Positions 8,004 through 15,720 of a stretch of 15,746 nt of DNA are shown in pieces. The notes beneath the pieces are model-generated. The model had not been told where the DNA came from and searched no databases. It saw only the letters and a program-made list of their open reading frames with translations. Origin of the DNA: Clostridia bacterium (GTDB lineage: Bacteria > Bacillota_A > Clostridia > Lachnospirales > Lachnospiraceae). The position numbers and the translations under genes are program-made. The stretch is from positions 1 through 15,746 of the forward strand of contig JAAYYM010000734.1 in assembly GCA_012515365.1 (NCBI GenBank), in the 5' to 3' direction. How positions within the stretch are numbered: position 1 is the stretch's first letter; each line of letters opens with the position of its first letter.

Positions 8004-10364
8004 ATGAAAAAAACTACCGCTTTGCTGTGTATCGTAGGTCTTTTGGCCGCTGCTCTGCCTGTTGGCTGTGCCAAGAAAGAACATATTGAACTTGAATCTG
8101 TTTCCGAGGGATCTGTTTCGCAGGAAACAAATGCTAACATAACTTCTCTAGAGGGAGCTGAGTCAGATATAACTGGTCAGGAAAGCACTGATTCTGAAAA
8201 TTCTATTTTTCTGGAGTCATCCGGGCAGAATGTAAATGTTGCTTCCTCCCAAAATCTCATCTCAAATGGTGATTTTGAAACAGGCAGCATGGATCCGTGG
8301 GCAACTTTCATGCAGGATGGGCAGGCAACTACTGCTGTCAAGAATAATCAACTCGTCTTATCAATTAGTAATGAAGGAAAAGTAGAGCATGGTGTTCAAC
8401 TTTACCATGATGGTTTTTCACTTGATTCTGGCTGTGAATATCTGATGGAATGTAAGATTTCTTCAAATGTTCCAAGGAAGGTTCACTTTCGCATTCAGCT
8501 GAATTCCGGTGATTATCATCCTTATGTCATACAGACCATTGATGTCACAAATAAAATGCAGACAGTGACAGTTCCTTTTACAATGAAAGAGGACAGCGAT
8601 CCTGCGCCACGCCTTTGTTTTAATTTAGGCTGTATTGATCAGACTGCTCCCATCGGCTCTCATGAAATCACAATAGATGACGTTGCGTTATATCTTAAAA
8701 GTGACAAAGGCAAGGTGTCTTCTGATTCTAATCAGGATTTAAAACACGTAATCGTGGATCAGATTGGTTATGAACCTGACAGTAAGAAGCTTGTGGTTGT
8801 CCGCAATGAATCTGCCAAGGTCATTTCTAAAGAATTTAAGATCATTGATACTAAGACAAAAAAAGAAGTTTTCTCAGCTTTGCTCAAGGATTCTGTCATG
8901 AATCAATCTGCTGGAGAGTATAGTGTATGTGGTGATTTCACTCAGTTTAAAACCCCTGGTTCGTATCTCATACAAACCTCTGGGGAAGGTGAATCTGTTC
9001 CATTTGAAATCAAAAAGAATCTTTACAGCGATACACTTCCGCAAATTCTCAAAATGCTATATATGCAGCGCTGTGGATGTGAACTGTCGAAAGACTATGC
9101 AGGCAGCTTTTCGCACCCTGCATGTCACATGCAAAAAGCTCGTATTTATGGAACCGGTCAGGAAGTAACTATTACAGGTGGGTGGCATGATGCCGGTGAT
9201 TATGGCAGATATGTGGTACCTGGTGCAATGACAATGGCCGATCTTTTGCTGGCTTATGAGAAATACCCATCTGCTGTGAGTTTCGATGGTACAAAAGACT
9301 TCCGCATTCCACAAAGTGGCAATGGGATTCCTGACATCTTGGATGAGATACGTTATGAAGCAGAATTTCTGCTCCGTATGCAGGCAGCTGATGGTGGTGT
9401 TTACCATAAAATCACCTGTGCGAATTTCCCCGGTGATGTGATGCCTGAGGCTGAAACAGATCAACTGGTTGTCATGCCTGTATCCTCTTGCGCTACCGGA
9501 GACTTTGCTGCCGCTATGGCAAAATTCTCAATTTCTTATCGTCAATATGACAAACAGTTTGCAGATCAGTGCTTACATGCAGCAAAAAAAGCATATGCCT
9601 TTTTAGAAGCTAATCCATCTGTCATCTCGTACAAAAATCCTTCTGATATTGCTACGGGAGAATACCCTGATGAGACTGATATCGATGAGCGTCTGTGGGC
9701 TGCTGCTGAGCTTTATCGTGCAACTTCAGATACGCATTATCTGGATGAATTTAAATCGCATCTTAAGAAGAATCCGCCGATGGGACTTGGCTGGCAGGAC
9801 ATGGGCACATTTGGTGTAATTGCTTATTTGGATACAAAAGCCAAAACAGATCCAAGACTGACCAAGCAGCTTAAAGATGATCTGATCAATCAAAGCCACC
9901 AGCTCATAGAAACATCTAATCGAAATGGATATCTGATTTCTATGAATGATTCTTATGGATGGGGAAGCAATCTTACCGTATCCAATCAGGCTATGTTGAT
10001 TTCTCTTGCTTCTGCCTATGAGAAAAAAGATGCTGCCATAAAGGCGCAGTCTGTTGTGACAGATCACCTGCATTATCTGTTTGGCCGCAATCCGATGGCG
10101 ATCTGTTATGTGACCGGAATGGGAACTACCTCTCCAAAAAAACCTCATCATCGTGTATCAACGGTCGTCGGAGTCCCTGTTCCCGGAATGTTAGTCGGAG
10201 GTCCAAATAGTAATCTTGAAGATCCTTATGTAGCTTCCGCACTTGCAGGCAAAGCACCCGCGAAATGCTACGCTGACCACGTACAAAGCTACTCCACAAA
10301 TGAAGTAGCTATCTACTGGAACTCACCATTACTCTACCTGCTCGCTGCTGAGCAGGCTGAGTAA
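8004..10364 (+). CDS. GH9 endoglucanase-type lipoprotein with CBM4/9 and Ig-like domains
   Basis: A 786-residue exported glycosidase that should cut beta-1,4-glucan-type polysaccharides by inversion. A signal peptide ends at LPVGC, so Cys22 is the likely lipidated residue; Pro at -3 is unusual for a lipobox. A Ser/Glu-rich linker (about 25-82) follows, then a CBM4/9-like module (about 84-233, opening NLISNGDFETG), a CelD-type Ig-like domain (about 247-337) and the GH9 catalytic domain (about 340-783). Catalytic Asp396 and Asp399 lie in GGWHDAGDYGRY and the acid Glu767 in TNEVAIYWN. The substrate-binding HHRVS motif is present. There is no dockerin or SLH domain, so lipid anchoring is the only cell attachment. 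The ATG at 8004 follows GAAAGGA; an in-frame ATG at 7986 lies upstream of that site. Substrate could be cellulose, mixed-linkage glucan or glucomannan. Confidence 0.9.
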   Translation: MKKTTALLCIVGLLAAALPVGCAKKEHIELESVSEGSVSQETNANITSLEGAESDITGQESTDSENSIFLESSGQNVNVASSQNLISNGDFETGSMDPWATFMQDGQATTAVKNNQLVLSISNEGKVEHGVQLYHDGFSLDSGCEYLMECKISSNVPRKVHFRIQLNSGDYHPYVIQTIDVTNKMQTVTVPFTMKEDSDPAPRLCFNLGCIDQTAPIGSHEITIDDVALYLKSDKGKVSSDSNQDLKHVIVDQIGYEPDSKKLVVVRNESAKVISKEFKIIDTKTKKEVFSALLKDSVMNQSAGEYSVCGDFTQFKTPGSYLIQTSGEGESVPFEIKKNLYSDTLPQILKMLYMQRCGCELSKDYAGSFSHPACHMQKARIYGTGQEVTITGGWHDAGDYGRYVVPGAMTMADLLLAYEKYPSAVSFDGTKDFRIPQSGNGIPDILDEIRYEAEFLLRMQAADGGVYHKITCANFPGDVMPEAETDQLVVMPVSSCATGDFAAAMAKFSISYRQYDKQFADQCLHAAKKAYAFLEANPSVISYKNPSDIATGEYPDETDIDERLWAAAELYRATSDTHYLDEFKSHLKKNPPMGLGWQDMGTFGVIAYLDTKAKTDPRLTKQLKDDLINQSHQLIETSNRNGYLISMNDSYGWGSNLTVSNQAMLISLASAYEKKDAAIKAQSVVTDHLHYLFGRNPMAICYVTGMGTTSPKKPHHRVSTVVGVPVPGMLVGGPNSNLEDPYVASALAGKAPAKCYADHVQSYSTNEVAIYWNSPLLYLLAAEQAE

Positions 10365-10435
10365 GTTTCACATTTATATCCACTGATGCATTCCGATACC
10401 AAAGCGTTCAATAGAACTTAAAGAGTAAAGTTTTC

Positions 10436-12289
10436 CTACTCCTCTGCCAGTACCACCATATAATCAGACTCAGTCAAGACGAATGATTCGCTCTTTAATG
10501 GATTAAGGATGATTTTGATCTGGCCTTTTTCTACGCGTTTGATTCCCATCAGTATTTCGTTACGTTCTTTGACAATTTCAGTTAAGGTATAGAAATCAAT
10601 TTCCTTGTTAAGCTGCACGTAGTATTGGGCAGGTTTCATATAAAATTCTGATCCCTCTGATATCAGCAAACCTATAAATAAATCAAGGAGATGTCTGTTT
10701 TCGGAGATTTGTGTGCTGATCAGACTCGTGATAGTGCTGCCTACAACAAAATCATTCACATTAGCTACCTGCATCAGTTTTTGATTTTCCACCAGATTCA
10801 TCTCACTCGTGATATTGATGTTCCATTCATGCTCTGCAATAATCGAACGAATCTGCAAAAGCAAAAGTGCTATTTTCTGATCGGAGTCTTCCGGACTGCA
10901 TGTATCATCATTGAGAAGCAAAATATTTTTTGTATCCTCATGAACCAGAGTTTTCAGATTCTCAAGAGAATAAATATTCAGCTCCATTGGCTTGACGGCA
11001 AAAGCATGTTTACTCGCTTCAGCTGCGATTTCTTCACAGAGTTCATCCGCAGCAATCGTGATAGATGCACGTTCATCCAGAAAATCATCGAATTCCTCTA
11101 GAAGAGAAGACAGCTGTTCATTACAGCCAAGAATCAGCAGTTTAAATGGATTGCGCTCACGATTTTCTTCTTTTGTTTTATACGCTTCCGGCTGAAGATC
11201 TGGCAGGGCTGCCATTGGCTTTGCCACCCCATCATCCTCTGCTAAATGTATGACGCGATCTCCCTCTTCAAAAACAGTATCCATGGGAGGATTGATATAA
11301 GGCTTGTCTCCTTTGCAGATTCCCATTACAATCGAATGCTCAAATAGATTAAGAACATCACCAAATTTCTTTCCAATCAGCTCAGGAAAATATTCAAAAT
11401 AAACTTCATCACCATCAAATCCAAACAATTCTATCAGCACATTAGAGAGTCCCGGCTGCCTGCATGTATTCGCTAAAATTCTGGTGATCATATCCTGCAA
11501 GAAGATAATTTCACCCTTTCCCTGTGTTGCAATTCTTGCGGCCTCAAGATTCTCTTTTTGATGAATCAAAGCAGTGATATATAAATCACCATCCATCGCT
11601 TGCTTATTTTTTAGATACGTAACGATTGCAAGGATTGATTTGATCACAGTAAAATCATCTTCTTCATTAATGATAACCGATCTTGCTGTTTCAAGTGACA
11701 CCATCTCAAGGATCGTTTCATCCATAGGTTTTCCATTTCTGCACATGATGCTGGTCGTCTTAAAATCCTTAATTTGATTGCGGATCTGCTCATCCATCAC
11801 TTCTTTTTCTTCCTGACCAATCACAACAATGCACGATTTTTTATGATTAGAATTTGCTTCAATCAGCTCCGTCAGGATCGTAAATAAACTCTCATTATAA
11901 CCGATCACAACTGTGTGATTGGATTCAATGATTTTAGAAAAACCCTTTCTCAGGCTAGTCAGCTTCTCTTCAAAGCCACTACTGATTATACCAATTAAAA
12001 TACTGGTGACAAAGATGCCACAGATCGTAACAATCGTCATTAGTACAAGAAAAGAAAGATCTGATGTATCATCACCCGCCAATGTTCCGGAATCCATCGT
12101 ATGCATGAAGCTCATCCAGATCATATTGCCGACGGAGCCTTCGCTGCCAAGCAGGCTGCAAAGGATACCTGTAACTAAAACAACCAATGTTGTAATCAAA
12201 AACAACATTCCGATCAGCGAAATCGTGCCAAGCCCCATCACCTTATCAAACATATACCTAACCCGTTCTCTTAAACTAACTTTCCTCAT
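10436..12289 (-). CDS. CASTOR/POLLUX-type ion channel with two RCK-like domains
   Basis: A 617-residue membrane protein resembling the bacterial relatives of plant CASTOR/POLLUX (DMI1) nuclear cation channels. There are two membrane helices (about 22-47 and 78-104). Between them is a re-entrant pore segment holding MDSGTLAGD (65-73), which sits where the plant filter has ADAGNH. Two cytoplasmic RCK/Rossmann units follow, starting near HTVVIGYNESL (125-135) and FKLLILGCNEQL (382-393). A TrkA-C-like segment, GDVLNLFEHSIVMGICKGD, lies between them. Ion selectivity cannot be read from the sequence. The ATG at 12289 is preferred, with GGGGGTG upstream. A longer frame from the ATG at 12358 would start inside the U-tract of the preceding terminator and has no ribosome site. 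It converges with the GH9 gene; only a weak AACTT/AAGTT hairpin lies between them. Confidence 0.82.
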   Translation of the reverse strand: MRKVSLRERVRYMFDKVMGLGTISLIGMLFLITTLVVLVTGILCSLLGSEGSVGNMIWMSFMHTMDSGTLAGDDTSDLSFLVLMTIVTICGIFVTSILIGIISSGFEEKLTSLRKGFSKIIESNHTVVIGYNESLFTILTELIEANSNHKKSCIVVIGQEEKEVMDEQIRNQIKDFKTTSIMCRNGKPMDETILEMVSLETARSVIINEEDDFTVIKSILAIVTYLKNKQAMDGDLYITALIHQKENLEAARIATQGKGEIIFLQDMITRILANTCRQPGLSNVLIELFGFDGDEVYFEYFPELIGKKFGDVLNLFEHSIVMGICKGDKPYINPPMDTVFEEGDRVIHLAEDDGVAKPMAALPDLQPEAYKTKEENRERNPFKLLILGCNEQLSSLLEEFDDFLDERASITIAADELCEEIAAEASKHAFAVKPMELNIYSLENLKTLVHEDTKNILLLNDDTCSPEDSDQKIALLLLQIRSIIAEHEWNINITSEMNLVENQKLMQVANVNDFVVGSTITSLISTQISENRHLLDLFIGLLISEGSEFYMKPAQYYVQLNKEIDFYTLTEIVKERNEILMGIKRVEKGQIKIILNPLKSESFVLTESDYMVVLAEE

Positions 12290-12360
12290 AAAGCACCCCC
12301 ATGAATTTATTTCAGAAATATTTTGATAAATACACTTTGATTCGTACACCTTGATCATAC

Positions 12361-12398
12361 AAAACGAACGACACAGATCATAAGTTCTGCGCCGTCCG
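12361..12398 (-). terminator. rho-independent terminator of the purA-HAD transcript
   Basis: Read on the minus strand, CGGACGGCGCAG (12398-12387) pairs along all 12 bases with CTGTGTCGTTCG (12376-12365) if four G-U pairs are allowed. The loop has ten bases and TTTT follows (12364-12361). It begins five bases after the HAD stop codon. As DNA the repeat looks imperfect; it is complete only as RNA. Confidence 0.72.
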
Positions 12399-12402
12399 CA
12401 TG

Positions 12403-13011
12403 TTAGTTTTCTTCTATTAGTGAACGCAGTTCTTCAACTGCAGCTGCCTTTGTAGTGAACACAATACCCTTCATTCCAAGAGCTCTTGCAGCATCAATAT
12501 TGATTTTCTTATCATCCATGAACACACACTCCTGTGGCTCTAGATGATAACGTTCCATAAGCAGCTCATAGATACACGGTTCCGGCTTGATCATTTTCTC
12601 CAGATAGGAAATCACCGCACCATCCGCTTCCTTTACGAAGTTCATCTTCTCTCCGCATTCCATATAACATTTTTCAGAGAAATTGGACAAAATATATACG
12701 CGGTATCCTTTGGCTTTCAGCTCTCGGATCCAGTCATAGGCATAATCGTACACTTCGATACAGGGAGAAATATTTTCTAGTACCATTTCAATCTCTCTCT
12801 TGATGCCTGGATCATTCTGAATAAAAAGTGCTTTCAACTCTTCAAATGACAATACGCCTTTATCAAACTGATCCCAAGTATCGTCAAGTACAGTTGCCTT
12901 TGCAAGCCTTTGAAAGGTTTCCTCTGAAAATCCAAAGCTTCGGAAATGACGTTCCCAGCAAAACTCTGCCAACACATTTCCGATATCAAAAATAATTGTT
13001 GTAATCTTCAT
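12403..13011 (-). CDS. HAD-superfamily phosphatase, YihX-like
   Basis: A 202-residue cytoplasmic HAD subfamily IA hydrolase. Motif I is FDIGNVL with the nucleophile Asp9. The usual second Asp (general acid) two residues on is Gly11, as in E. coli YihX (FDLGNVI), an alpha-glucose-1-phosphatase. Motif II is ILSNFS, motif III the Lys in IKPEP, and motif IV MDDKKINIDAA. A helical cap lies between motifs I and II. Sugar phosphate or nucleotide substrates are both possible. The ATG at 13011 is chosen because AGGTGG lies five bases upstream; a GTG at 13020 falls within that site. It starts 12 bases after the purA stop codon, so it is the second gene of a purA operon that ends at 12361-12398. Confidence 0.85.
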   Translation of the reverse strand: MKITTIIFDIGNVLAEFCWERHFRSFGFSEETFQRLAKATVLDDTWDQFDKGVLSFEELKALFIQNDPGIKREIEMVLENISPCIEVYDYAYDWIRELKAKGYRVYILSNFSEKCYMECGEKMNFVKEADGAVISYLEKMIKPEPCIYELLMERYHLEPQECVFMDDKKINIDAARALGMKGIVFTTKAAAVEELRSLIEEN

Positions 13012-13023
13012 TTGATCCACCTG

Positions 13024-14304
13024 TTAAGAACGATAGATGATATCATCTCTTCCCGGTCCATTTGATACCATGGTAATTGGGAAACCGATTTTCTCTTCAA
13101 CAAACTCGATATACTTTCTGCAGTTTTCTGGCAGATCTTCGTATTTCTTGATTCCACGGATATCGCACTTCCATCCTTTCAACACCTCAAGTACCGGTTT
13201 TGCTTTTTCCAAGTCAGAAGTCGTAGGGAATTCTGTCGTAACAGCTCCGTCGATTTCATAGCCGACGCAAACTGGGATTTCATCCAGATAACCAAGGACA
13301 TCAAGTACGGTAAATGCCACACCTGTTGTTCCCTGAACACGGCATCCGTATTTAGAAGCTACCACATCAAACCATCCCATACGTCTTGGGCGTCCTGTCG
13401 TCGCACCGTATTCACCGCCATCACCGCCACGGCGTCTTAATTCATCTGCCTCATCACCAAAAATCTCTGATACGAAAGCACCTGCTCCAACTGCTGAAGA
13501 ATAAGCTTTACATACAGTAATAATTTCCTTGATCTCATAAGGAGGTACTCCGGCTCCGATGGCACCATAAGCAGCAAGTGTAGAGGATGAAGTAACCATA
13601 GGATAGATGCCGTGATCCGGATCCTTAAGTGATCCCAGCTGACCCTCCAGCAACACCTGTTTGCCAGCCTTAAGTGCATTCCATAAATATAAAGAAGTAT
13701 CGCAAACGTATGGCTCTACCATCTTTTTGTATTCCATCAATGTATCAAATAATGCCTGCTCATTCAGCGGATCCTTGTGATACAGATTAACGAGCATCAC
13801 ATTTTTAATCTCACATACGCGAGCTATTTTTTCTTTCAATGCTTCTTCGCTTCCAAACAGTTCACTTACCTGGAAACCGATCTTTGCATATTTATCTGAA
13901 TAGAAAGGTGCAATTCCTGACTTTGTAGAACCAAATGATTTTCCTGCCAGTCGTGCTTCTTCATATGAATCAAAATCAATGTGGTATGGCATTACCATTT
14001 GTGCTCTGTCTGAAATCAAAAGCTTCGGCATCGGTACTCCTTTAGCCGTGATTTCCTGCACTTCTTTGAATAGAACTGGTACATTTAGCGCAACTCCATT
14101 ACCGATGATGCTGGTCGTATGCTCGTAGAACACACCTGAAGGTAATGTATGCAATGCAAACTTGCCATATTTATTTACGATTGTGTGACCGGCATTCGCA
14201 CCACCTTGAAAGCGTACAATAATATCAGCATCAGCTGCCATCATGTCAGTGATCTTGCCTTTTCCTTCGTCTCCCCAATTAGCCCCAACGATTGCTTTTA
14301 CCAT
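13024..14304 (-). CDS. purA: Adenylosuccinate synthetase
   Basis: A 426-residue enzyme joining IMP and aspartate with GTP to give adenylosuccinate, the first committed step to AMP. The P-loop is NWGDEGKGK (residues 9-17), with base Asp12. Phosphate-contacting His40 lies in RFQGGANAGHT. GATTGRPRRMGW follows near 300. The length is normal. Two canonical sites differ. The IMP loop usually reads EGAQGT but here EGQLGS (220-225), so the Gln is shifted by one. The usual TTRVG or CTRVG reads SSAVG (269-273), losing the Arg. My recollection is that this variant is common in Lachnospiraceae, so it is probably a lineage form rather than damage. The start has AGGAGGAA upstream and a strong promoter. It is followed by the HAD gene. 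Confidence 0.93.
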   Translation of the reverse strand: MVKAIVGANWGDEGKGKITDMMAADADIIVRFQGGANAGHTIVNKYGKFALHTLPSGVFYEHTTSIIGNGVALNVPVLFKEVQEITAKGVPMPKLLISDRAQMVMPYHIDFDSYEEARLAGKSFGSTKSGIAPFYSDKYAKIGFQVSELFGSEEALKEKIARVCEIKNVMLVNLYHKDPLNEQALFDTLMEYKKMVEPYVCDTSLYLWNALKAGKQVLLEGQLGSLKDPDHGIYPMVTSSSTLAAYGAIGAGVPPYEIKEIITVCKAYSSAVGAGAFVSEIFGDEADELRRRGGDGGEYGATTGRPRRMGWFDVVASKYGCRVQGTTGVAFTVLDVLGYLDEIPVCVGYEIDGAVTTEFPTTSDLEKAKPVLEVLKGWKCDIRGIKKYEDLPENCRKYIEFVEEKIGFPITMVSNGPGRDDIIYRS

Positions 14305-14369
14305 TTTCTCTTCCTCCTAAAATACGGTATCATGAATGCATCTACATCCATATAATCCGATTATTACGC

Positions 14370-14395
14370 AAAAAATGCGCAGACATATCATGTCT
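14370..14395 (-). promoter_or_regulatory. hairpin in the purA leader (possible attenuator)
   Basis: On the minus strand AGACAT-GAT-ATGTCT (14395-14381) is a perfect 6-base stem, followed by GCGCA and six T residues (14375-14370). It lies 5 to 30 bases after the predicted purA start point. A weak terminator-like structure could attenuate purA, but the stem is short and set back from the T-run. No purine riboswitch core was recognised. Confidence 0.3.
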
Positions 14396-14407
14396 TACGT
14401 TAATTGA

Positions 14408-14436
14408 TTATAGCATGATGCGGTATATAAGTAAAA
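14408..14436 (-). promoter_or_regulatory. purA: strong promoter for purA
   Basis: On the minus strand TTTACT (14436-14431), a 17-base spacer and a perfect TATAAT (14413-14408) are preceded by TGC, an extended -10. The leader of about 95 bases runs to the purA ATG at 14304. It shows that purA can be expressed separately from the LysR gene upstream. Confidence 0.7.
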
Positions 14437-14486
14437 TTAATATTTGTTATGATTGATATAAGAAGTATTTATGTTTGTTTTTATGT

Positions 14487-15380
14487 CTATGTTGCAGTTT
14501 CTTCCAGCAGTGCCAACAAATGTCCGGCAGCTGTAGACAGCGGATTTTTCTGGTCATACACAACATAAAACCATCGTGTAGGTATCGTTTCTTTAAATTT
14601 AAGACAAAAGAGCTCTTCTTTCTCGATTGCCTCTCTTGCAAATTCGCTCATGACAGCTCCAATGCCAAGATTTCGAATTGCAAACTGCACGATCATGTCA
14701 CTGGTAGCAAGTTCAAATTCCGGAGAAAGCTCCACCATTGATTTTTGCAAAAAAGAATCCAAATACTTTCTTGTACTTGTATTCTTCTCAAGACAGATGA
14801 TGGGGAGCTCACTTAATTCTTGATAATTAAGCACCCTATTTTTCAAATACTCAAATTTAGGTCCTGCCACGAAGACATCCTCAATTTCCTTTACCTTTCG
14901 CATATACAACCCTTTTTCTTCTTTAATCGGTGAACTGATCAAACCGAAATCTATCTTTCCGGCTTTAAGTGTGTTCAGAGTTTCCGGTGTCGGTGAATTA
15001 TAGACGGTCACCTTAATTTTAGGAAATTGAATATGAAATTGTTCCAAATAAGGAAGCAGATAATATTTCAGTGTCATATCACTGGCGCCAATCCGAATCT
15101 CTCCTGCATCCAGTTCCAGCAGTTTTTTCAGCTTTTGTTCCCCCTGCTCAATCATTTCATACCCGCGTTCTACATAGGAATAAAGAAGTTTCCCTTCTTC
15201 TGTAAGCCGCACTCCTTTTGCAGTCCGAATTAAAAGTGGCGTCTGCAAATGCATCTCCAGCTGCCTGATCGTCTGGCTGACTGCAGGCTGTGAAATTGTC
15301 AATACCCCTGCTGCTGCCGTAATGCTCCCCTGCTTCACCACATGATAAAATACTTTGTATTGTTCTAAGCTGTTCGTCAT
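14487..15380 (-). CDS. LysR family transcriptional regulator
   Basis: A 297-residue LysR-type regulator, normal length. The N-terminal winged helix-turn-helix (about 1-60) includes GSITAAAGVLTISQPAVSQTIRQLE and is followed by a coiled-coil linker (about 60-88). The effector domain (about 90-293) opens with GEIRIGASD and contains the conserved RNLGIGAVMSEFA segment. The CysB/CbbR/NdhR-like fold does not reveal the ligand. It lies upstream of purA on the same strand with a 182-base gap and no terminator, so read-through is possible, but purA has its own promoter. A GGGAG sequence lies about 11 bases before the ATG. LysR regulators often control a divergent neighbour; here the DNA beyond it (15381-15746) has no gene, so any target lies outside the window. 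Confidence 0.9.
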   Translation of the reverse strand: MTNSLEQYKVFYHVVKQGSITAAAGVLTISQPAVSQTIRQLEMHLQTPLLIRTAKGVRLTEEGKLLYSYVERGYEMIEQGEQKLKKLLELDAGEIRIGASDMTLKYYLLPYLEQFHIQFPKIKVTVYNSPTPETLNTLKAGKIDFGLISSPIKEEKGLYMRKVKEIEDVFVAGPKFEYLKNRVLNYQELSELPIICLEKNTSTRKYLDSFLQKSMVELSPEFELATSDMIVQFAIRNLGIGAVMSEFAREAIEKEELFCLKFKETIPTRWFYVVYDQKNPLSTAAGHLLALLEETAT

Positions 15381-15417
15381 AACATCCCGCTCTCCCTGCT
15401 CGTCCTATACGCTGCGC

Positions 15418-15453
15418 GCTCGACTCTTTGCTGCTTGCTCGGCTCTTTGCTGC
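15418..15453. repeat. 17-base tandem repeat in the LysR leader
   Basis: GCTCGACTCTTTGCTGC (15418-15434) and GCTCGGCTCTTTGCTGC (15437-15453) differ at one base and are separated by TT. They lie within the predicted 5' leader of the LysR gene, 38 to 73 bases before its ATG. They could be operator halves or a slippage duplication. Confidence 0.6.
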
Positions 15454-15486
15454 ACATTATCGCATTAAAAAAGGACTACCTTTAGA

Positions 15487-15516
15487 ATAGTATGAATATA
15501 TTAAAAAGGCAATCAA
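15487..15516 (-). promoter_or_regulatory. possible promoter for the LysR gene
   Basis: TTGATT (15516-15511) and TACTAT (15492-15487) on the minus strand are 18 bases apart. The match is fair. GATAAT near 15460 is an alternative -10 but lacks a -35. Confidence 0.3.
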
Positions 15517-15652
15517 TTTCTGATAACGATGGTAAACGCCTCTCTAAACATGCTCTCGGTTATAGATGGATATAAGATATAGCTACAAGAATTTGTTAGA
15601 TAGACCGCCTGATACTATATCAATATTATTTGGAATAAAATAGTGACTATAT

Positions 15653-15681
15653 GTATGCTTCCTTTCGGAAAACATGCATAC
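15653..15681. repeat. bulged hairpin near the right edge
   Basis: GTATGC (15653-15658) pairs with GCATAC (15676-15681), and inside it TTCC pairs with GGAA around TTTC. The bases AACAT are unpaired on one side. No T-run follows, so a terminator is unlikely. It may be an operator or part of an RNA leader belonging to a gene outside the window. Confidence 0.4.
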
Positions 15682-15691
15682 GTAATGATTT

Positions 15692-15720
15692 GTAATAGAT
15701 GTTATGAATGGTAATAGATG
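15692..15720. repeat. direct repeat GTAATAGATG, 19-base period
   Basis: Perfect 10-base copies at 15692-15701 and 15711-15720 start 19 bases apart, near two turns of the DNA helix. Such spacing fits a protein-binding site, but with two copies in AT-rich DNA chance cannot be excluded. Confidence 0.4.

Noticed and set aside
9057..10151. Open frames of 135 and 141 codons on the minus strand inside the GH9 gene
   Set aside because: They are opposite a gene with complete GH9 motifs, have no ribosome sites and encode no recognisable protein.
10337..10356. CCTGCTC/GAGCAGG hairpin at the end of the GH9 gene as a terminator
   Set aside because: It lies inside the coding sequence, encodes normal C-terminal residues and has no T-run after it.
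10365..10435. Terminator between the convergent GH9 and channel genes
   Set aside because: Only a 5-base AACTT/AAGTT stem without a clear T-run is present on either strand; too weak to annotate.
12290..12358. Longer N-terminus for the channel from the ATG at 12358
   Set aside because: It has no ribosome site and overlaps the tail of the purA-HAD terminator; GGGGGTG supports the ATG at 12289.
15520..15592. Short frames (12 to 17 codons) in the right-hand spacer as small peptides
   Set aside because: They have no ribosome site and no recognisable composition.
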